From Temnothorax longispinosus (lineage: Eukaryota; Arthropoda; Insecta; Hymenoptera; Formicidae): DNA of 64,000 bases. The notes under the pieces are model-generated. The model saw only the letters and a program-made list of their open reading frames with translations. It ran no database searches and was not told where the DNA came from. The stretch covers positions 1,736,001 to 1,800,000 of the forward strand of contig NC_092365.1 of NCBI RefSeq assembly GCF_030848805.1. The letters run 5' to 3'. The first letter of the stretch is position 1. Each line of letters starts with the position of its first letter. The translations under genes were made by a program, and so were the position numbers. Of this stretch, positions 55,201-62,118 are shown in pieces.

Positions 55201-57340
55201 AGGAATGTACATAGCACCAACCGGGACGGTCTCGAGTATTCGTGTTATTTACAGCGTATTTTAATTTTTGAGCAATATTTAATTCTAATCAATACGTAAA
55301 TCTTTTATGTTCTTTGACTACTTGCATATTTTTTTTTCTTCGGGAAAAATTGTCTTTAAATACGTGTTATCAGAGTATATCAAAATTTTACTTTTGCTAC
55401 TTTTGCTGTTTTCCTACTTTAGCTCTCTTATTTCTAACGAACACTTTAGGCTACCCCGGATGTGGTTTGGGAGTCAATGCTCGGTAGATATTCCGACTTC
55501 GTGCAAAGTTTCGCGCGCTATGCCGAAGTTTATTCGATACGATACCGAGCCACTCGGAAAGGGATTTTCGCGGGATTAATCGAAGGTATTTCGGGGTAGA
55601 GGGGGGAGGAAACCGATCGTGTCGTGGTAAATTTTCGGCGGCACGTGAAGCACGGCGGGCAACCGAAGGAAATTAATTGCCCAAGTTCGCCTCGATTTTC
55701 CTCGGGTCGTTAAAGAGCCGTTCCCGCCGTTAATTGAACCGAGAGGCGATTTTTTACGGTCAGATCTTAATTGCGATTTTAGATTAATCCCCGTTATTAA
55801 CGATCGCCCGGCGGAAGCGTCGCGCGTGAAAGCTTTAACTGCGCGATCGGAAAGATCAAATTTATATTCGTTAAATTCACGGTTCACGGAAGATCGGATC
55901 TGCTGGATAATTTCGGGTGTCCGCGTTAGTCGGCAAATTTCGTTCACGAGGTTGTTCCGCACGATGTAACACGGATGATAATTAATTTTTCTATTACTGT
56001 AATATGCTCGATATATAGCCTTTTTTCTTCTCTATACGTACATTTTGTGGCATGGTATTCCTCTCTGCGAGGAAACGTCACGTAACGCAAAAATTTAAAT
56101 TATTAATGTTGTGATAGAAATCACGAAATTCACACAACGCGTTGGGACGCTCCGATGTCGCGAGCATCATCGCATTCATGTTTAACGTAGGCGTGAAATC
56201 TTCGTAAAATCGATTAATTGCTATTAGGCGCGGCACCGCTGCTGTTTGATTTATAGCTGAGTTACGTACACGGCACGCTATAAATTAATAATTCCCGCTT
56301 GCCACGAACAAAACAGGCTTTAGGATACGCCGAACATTTCGTAACAATATTGGTGAACGAGTAACTGCATGCGATTCTGTGAGTCGGCAACCGCTTGAAT
56401 TTAAATCAGACTGGATTAACGCGACTTTAAATTAGTTATAATTGTCGATGACTCTGCAGGTCGAGTCCTACGTGCGAACATTTAATTGCAATTTGGCGGT
56501 ACTGTGGCTTCAAGGTGACATGCGATTCCCTCATTCGCGTGGATTTAATTTTCACTCGCGAGCTGCGACGAAGTTGGCGAAAATCGCATGTTAAGCTCGA
56601 CTAATTGCCAGTCTGTTTTCGAAAACCGAGAGAGAAATTTAGATTAATCCGCAACAACGTTATCTTTTTTCATTTGATTATCTCCCGTGGCAGCACGATG
56701 TGCATTTTCCCTAACGAGCAATAAATAATCATAATCTATTTTTTATACGTTTTATGCAAAATCCCTAATATGAATCACAATTTTAAAAAACAATAAAAAC
56801 ACTCATGAGCCTAATACGTATATAATTAAAGCAATGAAAACCTGATCAAGTAGTTAATATTATTCAAGAAATCACGTTTGATAAGCAGCTTTCCAATAAT
56901 CTTCTTAAGAGTTTTACGGGGGGGGGGGTATTCTTATTCATTTTCGTGAAGTATCTCTGTAAAAGTCAGGTCATTCAACGAATTATTAGATTTTACTTTT
57001 AAAAATTGAGCCATTCGGGCTCTATGTAGGTAAATATCGACAGCACGTAATCGTTAACGAACCTGCGCGTTATTCAACGAAACATTTTCCGCACGTTCAA
57101 TCAGTCACGCGATAAATCGAGCGAACTGCAGCCGCAACAATAACTTTGACGAACTCTTGTTGCTATAGCGTTATTATTAAACTCACCTGCGCTGCAACCA
57201 TGCCCTGCCTCAATCTCTTGAGATCTGTGTGGCTCCAAGCGCTCCGTGACCAGGGATGAATACCACTTAGGTCATCAAACCTGAACTCCCTCAGCTGGTT
57301 CTTCAGGAACTTCCGTATGTTCCAGGGTAGGTCGTTGTGC
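1454..57340 (-). CDS. Membrane (renal-type) dipeptidase, peptidase family M19; 9 coding exons, N-terminus missing
   Basis: Join on the minus strand of 57340-57187, 48896-48764, 42987-42837, 38916-38847, 21842-21666, 21206-21122, 16303-16228, 7293-7158 and 1570-1454 (1099 nt, 365 full residues plus stop). Seen: all eight introns are GT-AG and every split codon restores a family residue. Counting the first His as residue 1, the family's catalytic set is present: H1 and D3 (HND), E113 (GVEGGH), H140 (LTHTCN), H186 (DLSHVS), H207 (FSHSS), R218 (SRNVPD) and D278 (GYDG). The spacings 113-140-186-207-218 match human DPEP1 125-152-198-219-230 exactly. Known of the family: a binuclear zinc hydrolase of the cell surface or secretory route that cleaves dipeptides, including Cys-Gly from glutathione breakdown and leukotriene D4. 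C59/C142 and C214/C246 match the two conserved disulfides, and C355 sits where DPEP1 has its dimer cysteine. One N-glycosylation sequon is seen at N215. Missing: signal peptide and the residues before HND. Odd: the protein ends 10 residues after C355 with no hydrophobic GPI-addition tail, so secretion or an N-terminal anchor is more likely. Family call is very secure; substrate is inferred. Confidence 0.96.
5302..5333. repeat. (TG)n microsatellite
   Basis: Alternating TG run with one A interruption near its start, passing into TGCGTGCGCG at the end. Confidence 0.9.
6990..7027. repeat. (CT)n / TTTCTCTC tract
   Basis: Pyrimidine-rich simple repeat about 130 nt downstream (in gene sense) of the donor of exon H; in the transcript it reads as a GA-rich run. 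Confidence 0.8.
7158..7293 (-). CDS. Dipeptidase coding exon H
   Basis: Exon of 136 nt coding T283-Q327. The acceptor is tttgcctcag and the donor is GAGCAG then gtaaat. TPTGLEDVSKYPELF is the family's P-GLEDVSKYP signature. It is followed by the GWSE.DI.KL.G.N.IRVF.AVE helix pair. The frame remains open beyond the donor for about 40 more codons (to a stop at 7035), so intron retention would give an alternative polar C-terminus. Confidence 0.96.
7294..16227 (-). other. Dipeptidase intron between exons G and H (8.9 kb)
   Basis: Donor gtaagt at 16227, acceptor cctcag at 7294. Contains a long (AT)n microsatellite at 10259-10318, a CpG-dense patch with CGCGCGGCG palindromes at about 10680-11000, short TAGTAAA-type repeats near 14265-14310 and a pyrimidine-rich stretch near 15200-15300. 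The 194-codon plus-strand frame at 14949-15533 lies in that pyrimidine tract and looks spurious. Confidence 0.85.
10259..10318. repeat. (AT)n microsatellite
   Basis: About 60 nt of nearly uninterrupted AT dinucleotides in an intron. Confidence 0.95.
16228..16303 (-). CDS. Dipeptidase coding exon G (GYDG motif)
   Basis: Small 76-nt exon that is easy to miss. The acceptor is tgttacag and the donor is AATTT then gtaagt. It codes HINHVRKIAGVDHVGIGAGYDGIN (described in parts: residues 258-281). The GIGAGYDG strand carries D278, the equivalent of DPEP1 Asp288. Phase 1 in and phase 2 out fit both neighbours exactly, and TT plus G gives Leu 282. Confidence 0.95.
17797..17830. repeat. Short perfect inverted repeat
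   Basis: GATCGGCTAT at 17797-17806 is repeated in inverse as ATAGCCGATC at 17821-17830, with a 14-nt loop. Function unknown; could be chance. Confidence 0.6.
19166..19233. repeat. (GA)n microsatellite
   Basis: About 68 nt of GA dinucleotides with a few A or G interruptions; it produces spurious Arg-Glu open frames on plus. Confidence 0.95.
21122..21206 (-). CDS. Dipeptidase coding exon F
   Basis: Exon of 85 nt coding residues 229-256 plus one base. The acceptor is tttatttacag and the donor is GGCAG then gtgagc. GGIVMVSFYPHFISC matches the family strand 'G.VMVNFY..ISC'. C246 is the partner of C214. The STLEDVA end leads into the helix of the next exon, and the terminal G combines with CA there to give Ala 257. 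Confidence 0.95.
21207..21665 (-). other. Dipeptidase intron between exons E and F (459 nt, smallest)
   Basis: Donor gtaagc at 21665, acceptor tttacag at 21207. More than half of it is the inverted-repeat element at 21303-21556; without that insertion the intron would be about 200 nt. Confidence 0.93.
21303..21556. mobile_element. Miniature inverted-repeat element, TA-flanked (Tc1/mariner-like MITE)
   Basis: Ends are the 13-bp inverted repeats TACACTGTTAAAT (21303-21315) and ATTTAACAGTGTA (21544-21556), each flanked outside by TA (21301-21302 and 21557-21558). TA duplications are the hallmark of Tc1/mariner insertions. The 254-bp interior has no coding capacity and is AT-rich. Superfamily assignment rests only on the TA flank. 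Confidence 0.72.
21666..21842 (-). CDS. Dipeptidase coding exon E (two zinc histidines)
   Basis: Exon of 177 nt, 59 whole codons (S170-L228). The acceptor is actttgcag and the donor is CTTTTG then gtaagc. MNRLGMMVDLSHVS carries zinc ligand H186, and PVIFSHSSAHALCNSSRNVPD carries zinc ligand H207, disulfide C214 and substrate-binding R218. A glycosylation sequon N-S-S is at 215-217. This is the most strongly conserved part of the family and the part that first identifies the gene. Confidence 0.97.
22725..22868. mobile_element. Near-perfect hairpin element (56-bp arms)
   Basis: Arms 22725-22780 and 22813-22868 are reverse complements with two mismatches, around a 32-nt loop. The inner 51 bp (22730-22780 with 22813-22863) have one mismatch only. 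No coding capacity. Such arms fit a foldback MITE or a recent inverted duplication; a microRNA precursor is less likely because pairing is too long and too perfect. Confidence 0.75.
24200..24480. other. Compositionally distinct intronic segment, possible decayed repeat
   Basis: GC-richer block within strongly AT-rich surroundings, from a CACCCTCGAGGATCTCCGGG stretch to GACTCCGAGACG. It includes TGGCGCAATGGT near 24245, which resembles a tRNA-type A box, but no GGTTCGA-type B box follows, so a tRNA gene is not supported. It may be a fragment of an old SINE or other interspersed repeat; this is inference from composition. Confidence 0.25.
26784..26802 (+). repeat. G-run sequence with quadruplex potential
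   Basis: Nine G, then T, GG, T and five G at 26784-26802, just after GGCGCGGGGA. Lies in the largest intron and would be C-rich in the dipeptidase pre-mRNA. Confidence 0.5.
29912..30115. mobile_element. Foldback MITE with CACGG ends
   Basis: Terminal inverted repeats CACGGAAAAAAA (29912-29923) and its complement ending CCGTG at 30115. The similarity extends inward across nearly the whole 204 bp (for example AGTCGTAAAATAT on one arm and ATATTTTACGACTAAA on the other), so the element is close to a full palindrome with roughly 100-bp arms. ATA lies directly outside both ends and may be the target duplication. No coding capacity. Confidence 0.78.
34639..34681. repeat. (ACG)n / (GAC)n trinucleotide repeat
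   Basis: Imperfect trinucleotide repeat of GAC, AAC and GAT units in the largest intron. Confidence 0.85.
38847..38916 (-). CDS. Dipeptidase coding exon D (surface loop)
   Basis: Exon of 70 nt between a ttag acceptor and an AAG/gtgagt donor. It codes A147-K169 (ADCSTADEP, then GGLSNFGK). The GLSNFG end is the family's GLS-FG motif that precedes the NRLG helix. It leaves in phase 0. The frame stays open upstream of the acceptor to an ATG at 38990, preceded by a hydrophobic run; see the separate finding. Confidence 0.93.
38917..42836 (-). other. Dipeptidase intron between exons C and D (3.9 kb)
   Basis: Donor gtgagtg at 42836, acceptor gttcgttag at 38917. A CpG-rich patch spans about 39900-40360; a short hairpin with CCGTGGC and GCCACGG arms is near 41943-41965. 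No gene recognised. Confidence 0.85.
42837..42987 (-). CDS. Dipeptidase coding exon C (bridging Glu and substrate His)
   Basis: Exon of 151 nt coding residues 97-145 plus split codons at both ends (phase 1 in, phase 2 out). The acceptor is a cag just above 42987 and the donor is CCTTG then gtgagtg. It holds SLIGVEGGHAVG, where E113 bridges the two zincs, and RYLTLTHTCNTPW, where H140 binds substrate and C142 forms a disulfide. The final TG joins G of the next exon to give W146. Confidence 0.96.
42988..48763 (-). other. Dipeptidase intron between exons B and C (5.8 kb)
   Basis: Donor gttcgt at 48763 and a cag acceptor at 42988. CpG-rich blocks at about 43450-44000 and 45100-46300, the latter with CGCGGCGCGGCG runs and several spurious long frames on both strands; AT-rich elsewhere (46500-47700). 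No gene recognised. Confidence 0.83.
48764..48896 (-). CDS. Dipeptidase coding exon B (FWSAYVPC segment)
   Basis: Exon of 133 nt coding residues 52-95. The acceptor is tactgttgcag. It opens with FWSAYVPC, the family's QFWS-Y-PC strand; C59 pairs with C142 in the DPEP1 fold. It then runs through a helix (LDSVQLALEQIDLIRRLV) and ends VTTAE. The last base G joins GT of the next exon to make Gly 96. The donor is GAAG then gttcgt, weaker than the gtgagt and gtaag donors of the other exons, so this junction is a plausible site of inefficient splicing. Confidence 0.95.
51348..51486. mobile_element. Miniature inverted-repeat element with TTACAGAAATTTA ends
   Basis: Left end TTACAGAAATTTA (from 51348) and right end TAAATTTCTGTAA (to 51486). 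The arms stay similar inward (TGATTATTTG-CTAGT-ATTAATTACTTATTTT on both, with small indels), giving arms of about 63 and 69 nt. No clear target duplication seen. Noncoding; probably a MITE. Confidence 0.7.
54531..54557 (+). repeat. G-rich tract
   Basis: GGCGGGGAGGCG followed by a run of G and GGGA; quadruplex potential on plus, C-rich in the dipeptidase transcript. Confidence 0.6.
56918..56928. repeat. Poly-G run
   Basis: Eleven consecutive G in otherwise AT-rich intronic sequence, about 260 nt downstream of the exon A donor in gene sense. Confidence 0.8.
57187..57340 (-). CDS. Dipeptidase coding exon A (first one visible; HND zinc motif)
   Basis: Exon of 154 nt. The acceptor is ttctttccag before GCACAACGAC and the donor is CAG then gtgagt. 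The first G completes the Gly codon of the family's DGHNDLPW motif, so an upstream exon ending in GG is required. The exon encodes residues 1-51, starting HNDLPWNIRKF and ending MVAAQ. H1 and D3 are the ligands of the first zinc. The DLSGIHPWSRSAWSHTDL stretch corresponds to the family segment leading to the 'LR.G.VGGQFWS' strand. Splice out is phase 0. Confidence 0.95.
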
Positions 57341-57953
57341 CTGGAAAGAAACGATATCGATCGATATATGCGCGTACACGTCGCCCGTGACTTTTCTACC
57401 CTTTAAACTTCTTAAGCTAAACATGACATGCCGGTGTAAAACAGTTGGATAAACTTATTCCGGCGGAATACACATTCTTTATGCGTGTGCGACACGGAAT
57501 ATATTTCGCGCGCGAAAACTCCTATCAAACACTTCCCCGATAAAATTGTTTCACACGGACGCGCTCGTGGTTTTCCCGAAAAGACAAAGCGTCGCGACGC
57601 GATTCTTTGTGAAGAGAACGGCTAAAAACTTGGACATTGACAGAATATTTCAGACTATCTTGGCAAAATTTTTGCAACTTATGCAAGACGCATTCATTTC
57701 ACTTCTCATCTCTTGTTCGAGCTCACAGCTTAAACTTAATTGCTCCCGGTGTTAATCATACTTCAAACGAGAAAATTCGATGTCCTGTAATTTCGTTCTA
57801 CAATATCACCAAAGAAACTCTAGATAGCCAAAGTTTGGCCTTTATAACAGCGTTATCTGATGTCCAACTTCAGGTGGACTCGGTAGCTGTGTCAAACTTA
57901 TTTTCCGCGAAGTTACAGAGAATGCTTCATGGAAACAAGAATGCATTTGCATA

Positions 57954-58341
57954 CTTGTTGAGATGAGATATGAATTTAATTCGTTTTGACGTGCCGAATA
58001 TTAAATTTTCTTTCGAAATAAGTATATTTTATATTTTATTACAAAGTGGAATTTTTTGATATTTAATATTAGAATAACATATATATTATATATATATATA
58101 TGTGTTATTCTAATATTTGTCGCATGATTAAGAACTTGAAAAAATGTTTAAAGATTATTCTTTGACAATATTCTTGTTGAGATGAGATATGAATTTAATT
58201 CGTTTTGACGTGCCGAATATTAAATTTTCTTTCGAAATAAGTATATTTTATATTTTATTACAAAGTGGAATTTTTTGATATTTAATATATACGTACATAT
58301 ATATATAGATTTGTCGTATAATTAATTATTCTTTGACAATA
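57954..58341. repeat. Diverged tandem duplication
   Basis: Unit 1 (57954-58172) and unit 2 (58173-58341) begin with the same 116-nt block starting CTTGTTGAGATGAGATATG (57954-58069 and 58173-58288, offset 219) and end with the same TTATTCTTTGACAATA. The first block looks identical between copies; the middle differs because unit 1 carries an extra AT-rich palindrome (58065-58117). Near identity implies recent duplication. Confidence 0.88.
58065..58117. repeat. AT-rich palindrome inside the tandem duplication
   Basis: Arms AATATTAGAATAACATATAT and the inverse ending GTGTTATTCTAATATT, about 21 bp with one mismatch, around a TA-repeat centre. Present in unit 1 of the duplication and reduced to a TA-rich stretch in unit 2. 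Confidence 0.75.
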
Positions 58342-58849
58342 CCTACAAGAAACATAATATTTATAAAAGATCTTAATATAATTTTTTAATTTTTAAAAAT
58401 ATCGATAAAATGGAACAGAAATACGTAGTATTTAATGACAATATTCGAATAAATCTCATTTAAACGATTCGCAATTGTACAATTACAGCGTGCTCTTCTG
58501 ATTTCCATATTAATATTTCCGCATTAATAAACATAAAATAATATCATAAATTAACACAGCGCGAGATACTTTATTCACTCAATTTATTTTACTTTTGTAA
58601 CGTCTCAATACTCTCAATGCTCGGCACGTGTAACGTTGCGCTCGCAGCTAAAAGGTGCGATATATAATATATCATGTATCGCTGGTTACCCGATCAATCG
58701 ATATTTCACACTCTCTCGTGAATGGATGAAGGAAGCTCGGACGTCGCGGCGTAGAGTATCGTAGAAGAGACACCCGTTGATTACGCGCGCTAATTGTTAC
58801 AGCAATCGTTCACTCACAGTGGCACTCGATACGAGATTGAAACATATCC

Positions 58850-60300
58850 GCTTAGTACGAGAAGATACGTACAATCGCGACGTCGCGGCGTCGTGTCGGC
58901 TTTCCGCGTACCGCGCGTTTGTGATCTGTCTTTATTAATTGCGTATACTTAAAAAATATTTGCTCCGAGCCGGCCGGCCGGCAGGCACGTTTAAACGTAC
59001 GGCGCAGTTAACGGTCGCAAGCTCCTGCGTAAACAACTCGCGCCGCGTGCCTAATCACCTTACCCCCACTCTCACCACTCGTGTTATCGAGGCGTCGCGG
59101 TCCGCTCCCCACGCAGGCAGGTGTATCATCGCGCGCTCGACTTGTTCATTGTTGAAGGAGCATCGACGATCGATATACGAAACGACGCCGATTGAGAAGT
59201 GCAAATTATCGTCTCGTGGCGACAGTTTAAGGCCGACAGTTATCCTCGTTAACGATCAAGTGGCAATACAAGACGTATCTAGTATCGAGCTTCGTACATT
59301 TCGCTCTCTGTGAACTCTGTGATTTTCGGATCGAAAGCGCGATGGTAGCAGTGTGGTGTGTGAAGTGCGGATTTATCGAATTTCCGAATAACGCGATTTT
59401 TAAAGCAGGAAGCCAGTGAGATATATCGAGTGTCCATTAATATCGCATATGTTCGACGGGATTTACGGAATACGAAATGTATCGCGCGTGTTTGCAGTGC
59501 CGCGCGTCGATTTTATATTTTTAAACGGTCCGTCGCGTTTCGATCAGGTGTGAAGTTGACTCGCGTAGGGTCGCGCGGTATCGCGCGGGATCGCGAGTGA
59601 AGTGCCGCCGCCATTTTCGTCCGGCCGGCGGTGAGGTGAGACGGATCGCTCCGGAGCTCCGAGCTGCGTGAACGTCGCGACGCGTTTATTGGTGAGTAAC
59701 GGTCATAATTAGAGACGTACGTAGACAGCGAATAGACCCGTGTTCTCTCAGATACGTTATCTTGCGCGGCACGAACTCGCGGCGTGCCAGTGATCTCTGA
59801 AATCGCGCATTTGCGCGAGGTACGTGTGCTCGAACGATCGAGGTTCGTTCGCCGGGCGAGATCCTTCGCGACGTAGCGACGATCGCATTTCGCATTTCCG
59901 GATATCGCGCGGCGCGATTTATTCGCAATTCGTATTCGCGCGTCCCTCTTGTCGTGATAAGTCGTCGCTCCGAAGTGCGTGTATTGCTTTAATCGTCAGT
60001 AATTTTTTGAATTGGAGTCAGCGGTAACGTCGTCAGATGTAACGTCCGCATCAGTCCGCGTCGCCGCGACGCGTCGACATGAAGTTGGCCGCGCGATTTC
60101 CGAACGCTCCTCGTCTCTCCCCGCCTCCCACCCTCACGGCTCACGGCTCTCCGCTACTCCGTACTCCGCTATCTCCTGTGGATTTACGACGTCGCGATCA
60201 ACGCCGACTGCATTGGACTGCATACCGTGCGAATTCGCGAGACATCGCGAGAGTGGGAGACGCGGACGATAATAGTAAGGTAATGTCTACGTAGGGTAGT
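58850..60300 (+). promoter_or_regulatory. CpG-rich block, probable promoter / first-exon region
   Basis: About 1.4 kb dense in CG dinucleotides (many CGCG, GTCGCG and TCGCGCG words), contrasting with AT-rich flanks at 57960-58700 and 60720-61100. Candidate 5' exon and splice donor of a plus-strand transcript lie inside. No clear TATA box was identified. It could also drive a minus-strand transcript. Promoter assignment is inferred from composition and the adjacent splice sites. Confidence 0.4.
59300..59691 (+). ncRNA. Candidate 5' exon of a plus-strand transcript (start uncertain)
   Basis: Ends at a strong donor, GTTTATTG then gtgagtaac. The left boundary is not determined; 59300 is a rough guess. 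No ATG opens a frame that continues into the next candidate exon: the frame that would join the open frame of 60611-60709 has a TGA just before the donor (…TGA ACG TCG…). Therefore 5' UTR or noncoding exon. Expression is unproven. Confidence 0.35.
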
Positions 60301-60394
60301 TCCTCCGAGTTGTTCCGTGCAAAGTGTCGCGCGACCATTAACCTCACTTCTGCTAGCCGACACTGTGCGATTATCGGCGTGAAAAAGCGCGAAT

Positions 60395-60474
60395 GTACAC
60401 TGACCGGCAGGAATGTCTGGACATTTTGATATGTATATGTATTATGTCCAGGCATTCCTGCCGGTAGAGTGTAC
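60395..60474 (+). ncRNA. Candidate microRNA precursor hairpin
   Basis: An 80-nt hairpin. Pairs: GTACACT (60395-60401) with AGTGTAC (60468-60474); a small internal loop; ACCGGCAGGAATG (60403-60415) with CATTCCTGCCGGT (60453-60465); one U-G pair; CTGGACAT (60417-60424) with ATGTCCAG (60444-60451). The terminal loop is 19 nt (60425-60443). This is about 29 pairs with a single interior defect, the size and shape of a Drosha substrate. The G-U pair would be an A-C mismatch on the other strand, which favours plus-strand transcription. It lies in the putative intron between 59691 and 60611. I do not recognise the arm sequences as a known microRNA. An inverted-repeat relic is the alternative. Confidence 0.6.
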
Positions 60475-60610
60475 GAGAGGGAATAACGAGAAATTTTTTA
60501 ACGGATTTTTAACGCTTGTTGAGCCGACGGTCGTATTTTTAATGTTTGAATTCGCAAAAAGTCAAGTCGCGACAATTCACATTCATCGCATCTTACTTAA
60601 TTGATTTCAG

Positions 60611-60709
60611 GAGTGCCGTGCAAAGCATCGGCGATGATGCGATTCAAAGGATTCTGAGAGGAGGAGCAGGCCCGGGAAGGGCATCAGGCAACGCCGGAGC
60701 AACTCTGGG
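60611..60709 (+). ncRNA. Candidate internal exon of the plus-strand transcript
   Basis: 99 nt bounded by ttgatttcag and GG/gtgagtaat, both good splice sites. One frame is open throughout (SAVQSIGDDAIQRILRG and a Gly/Ala-rich end) but has no start in or upstream of it, and hits TAG at once if joined to 61112. Another frame holds only a tiny ATG-ATG frame of 7 codons. Most likely 5' UTR or noncoding. Confidence 0.45.
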
Positions 60710-60989
60710 GTGAGTAATATTTTATTTTATTTAACATTTGATATACTCTCTTGCATGGAATTAATCATTTATTTTTGTGAAATATCTTTGATATTATATT
60801 TTATAGAATTATTTTATAGAATTTTTTAAGTATCAAAATTAATATGATTCTTATATTTATGAGAAATAAATTGTTAATTTATAAAATTTTATATTGTTCC
60901 TATAATTAAAAATAACTTTTTTATAGCAGTTACATAATTACTTTAATAAATATCTATTCAAAAATGAATAAAAAAATTCAAAATGTGCA

Positions 60990-61002
60990 TTATATATATA
61001 TA

Positions 61003-61039
<37 letters not shown>
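60990..61039. repeat. (TA)n microsatellite
   Basis: About 50 nt of TA dinucleotides with one C interruption, in the putative intron between 60709 and 61112. Confidence 0.92.
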
Positions 61040-61042
<3 letters not shown>

Positions 61043-61111
61043 AATCTCCTTGTTAAAATAATAATTACTTTAAACGCTTGCGTAATAACTTGGATATTTT
61101 TTTATTTTACA

Positions 61112-61160
61112 GATCAACGTAGCTACGATGCAGTTATAACTCCGCTGTTGCGCATCGTAC
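61112..61160 (+). ncRNA. Candidate short exon of the plus-strand transcript
   Basis: 49 nt between a pyrimidine-rich acceptor (ttttattttacag) and the donor gtaagtgac. Its only ATG opens a 3-codon frame (ATG CAG TTA TAA). Supports a noncoding or leader transcript running rightwards out of the CpG-rich block. Weaker than the previous exon because short splice-bounded segments arise by chance. Confidence 0.3.
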
Positions 61161-62118
61161 CTGTAAGTGACAAATTATCTTTTATATATCGCATGATATG
61201 TTTACATAAGTGTAGGGCGCGGAGGAGAAGACTCCGCGTCTGTCTTTTTTCCTACTACATAAGATAATGATTCCCGGGTAGAAATTTTATCAGGCAATTG
61301 CGACGATGATTATAATGGCAGTTTATAATTATCGCGTCAATATTACCGCATCAGAGGCAAGTGCCTGGCGTTTTCTCGCTACTATTTAAATCTGAGCTCT
61401 CGAATAGCGGGGGTTTTAAACGGCACAATTAATAATTGCAAAGGTATCCCATGCTTTTAAACTTCGTCCCTTCGTGATCACCTCATACATATTCAGGCAA
61501 GGCAATGCGTGTTTAAGAACCGAGATAACTTCGGTGTCGATTTCGCGAAACTACCGACGAATTTTCGCCGTTTGTCGAAGCGATATGGGGGAGGGTTACC
61601 GGCGGATCGCCGGTTAAGAGATGGTGGGTGGTGTGAGCCGGTGGTTAATTGGCAAAGCGCGATAAGGTGGCTGGTCCCGTATATGCATATGAATGGCGAG
61701 TATATTCCGTTTGCCTGCTGCAGTTACGTTACCCGGCATGCAAATAAGTCTTCCGGTCGTGCGCACCGACGCAGTTCGGATCTATTGCCTCTGCGGAACG
61801 AGCAGCGAGTTTAGCGGTCGTTTCCAAGGGGGTTACTCGAATAATCGTTCTTTCCGCTTAAAGTTTTCATTAAAAATAATCCGCTAAAGATCAACGCCCG
61901 TCCGTTTTACAGCCGCTTCTGCGGATGCACGCGACTTGTAACCGGTTTTTCGCGTTTTACGAGATATGTTTATGTTGACAAATCGTCGTACCGCTCGCTC
62001 TTTTTGGGAGCATCAATCGCAGAGAGACACACTTTTTTTGGTTTCGCCGAAAATAGATACTTTTGAAATTAATTTTTTTGGGTACTAACAATCAAGGACC
62101 CGGACTGGGCAAAAATAT
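61161..62118. other. No gene seen
   Basis: Mixed-composition sequence after the candidate exon ending at 61160. A small hairpin with GCGCGGAG and CTCCGCGT arms lies at 61217-61239. No recognisable coding region. Confidence 0.6.

Larger units (their letters stand above)
48897..57186 (-). other. Dipeptidase intron between exons A and B (8.3 kb)
   Basis: Donor gtgagt at 57186, acceptor tactgttgcag at 48897. Contains the inverted-repeat element 51348-51486, an AT-rich stretch with recurring AAAAATTTTC motifs (about 51590-51990), a purine-rich G-run block (54531-54557), an 11-G run (56918-56928) and CpG-rich patches (49980-50400, 55580-55960). No gene recognised. Confidence 0.83.
57341..58850. 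other. 5' intron side of dipeptidase exon A; no coding exon seen
   Basis: Sequence above the exon A acceptor. An exon ending in GAY-GG before a GT donor on minus is required but none was found here or up to 64000, so the dipeptidase N-terminus is probably outside the window. The stretch contains the tandem duplication 57954-58341 and AT-rich DNA. A plus-strand frame at 57637-57966 has no recognisable domain. Confidence 0.6.

Noticed and set aside
57637..57966. 109-codon plus-strand frame beside the tandem duplication
   Set aside because: No domain recognised; ends within the duplicated noncoding unit.
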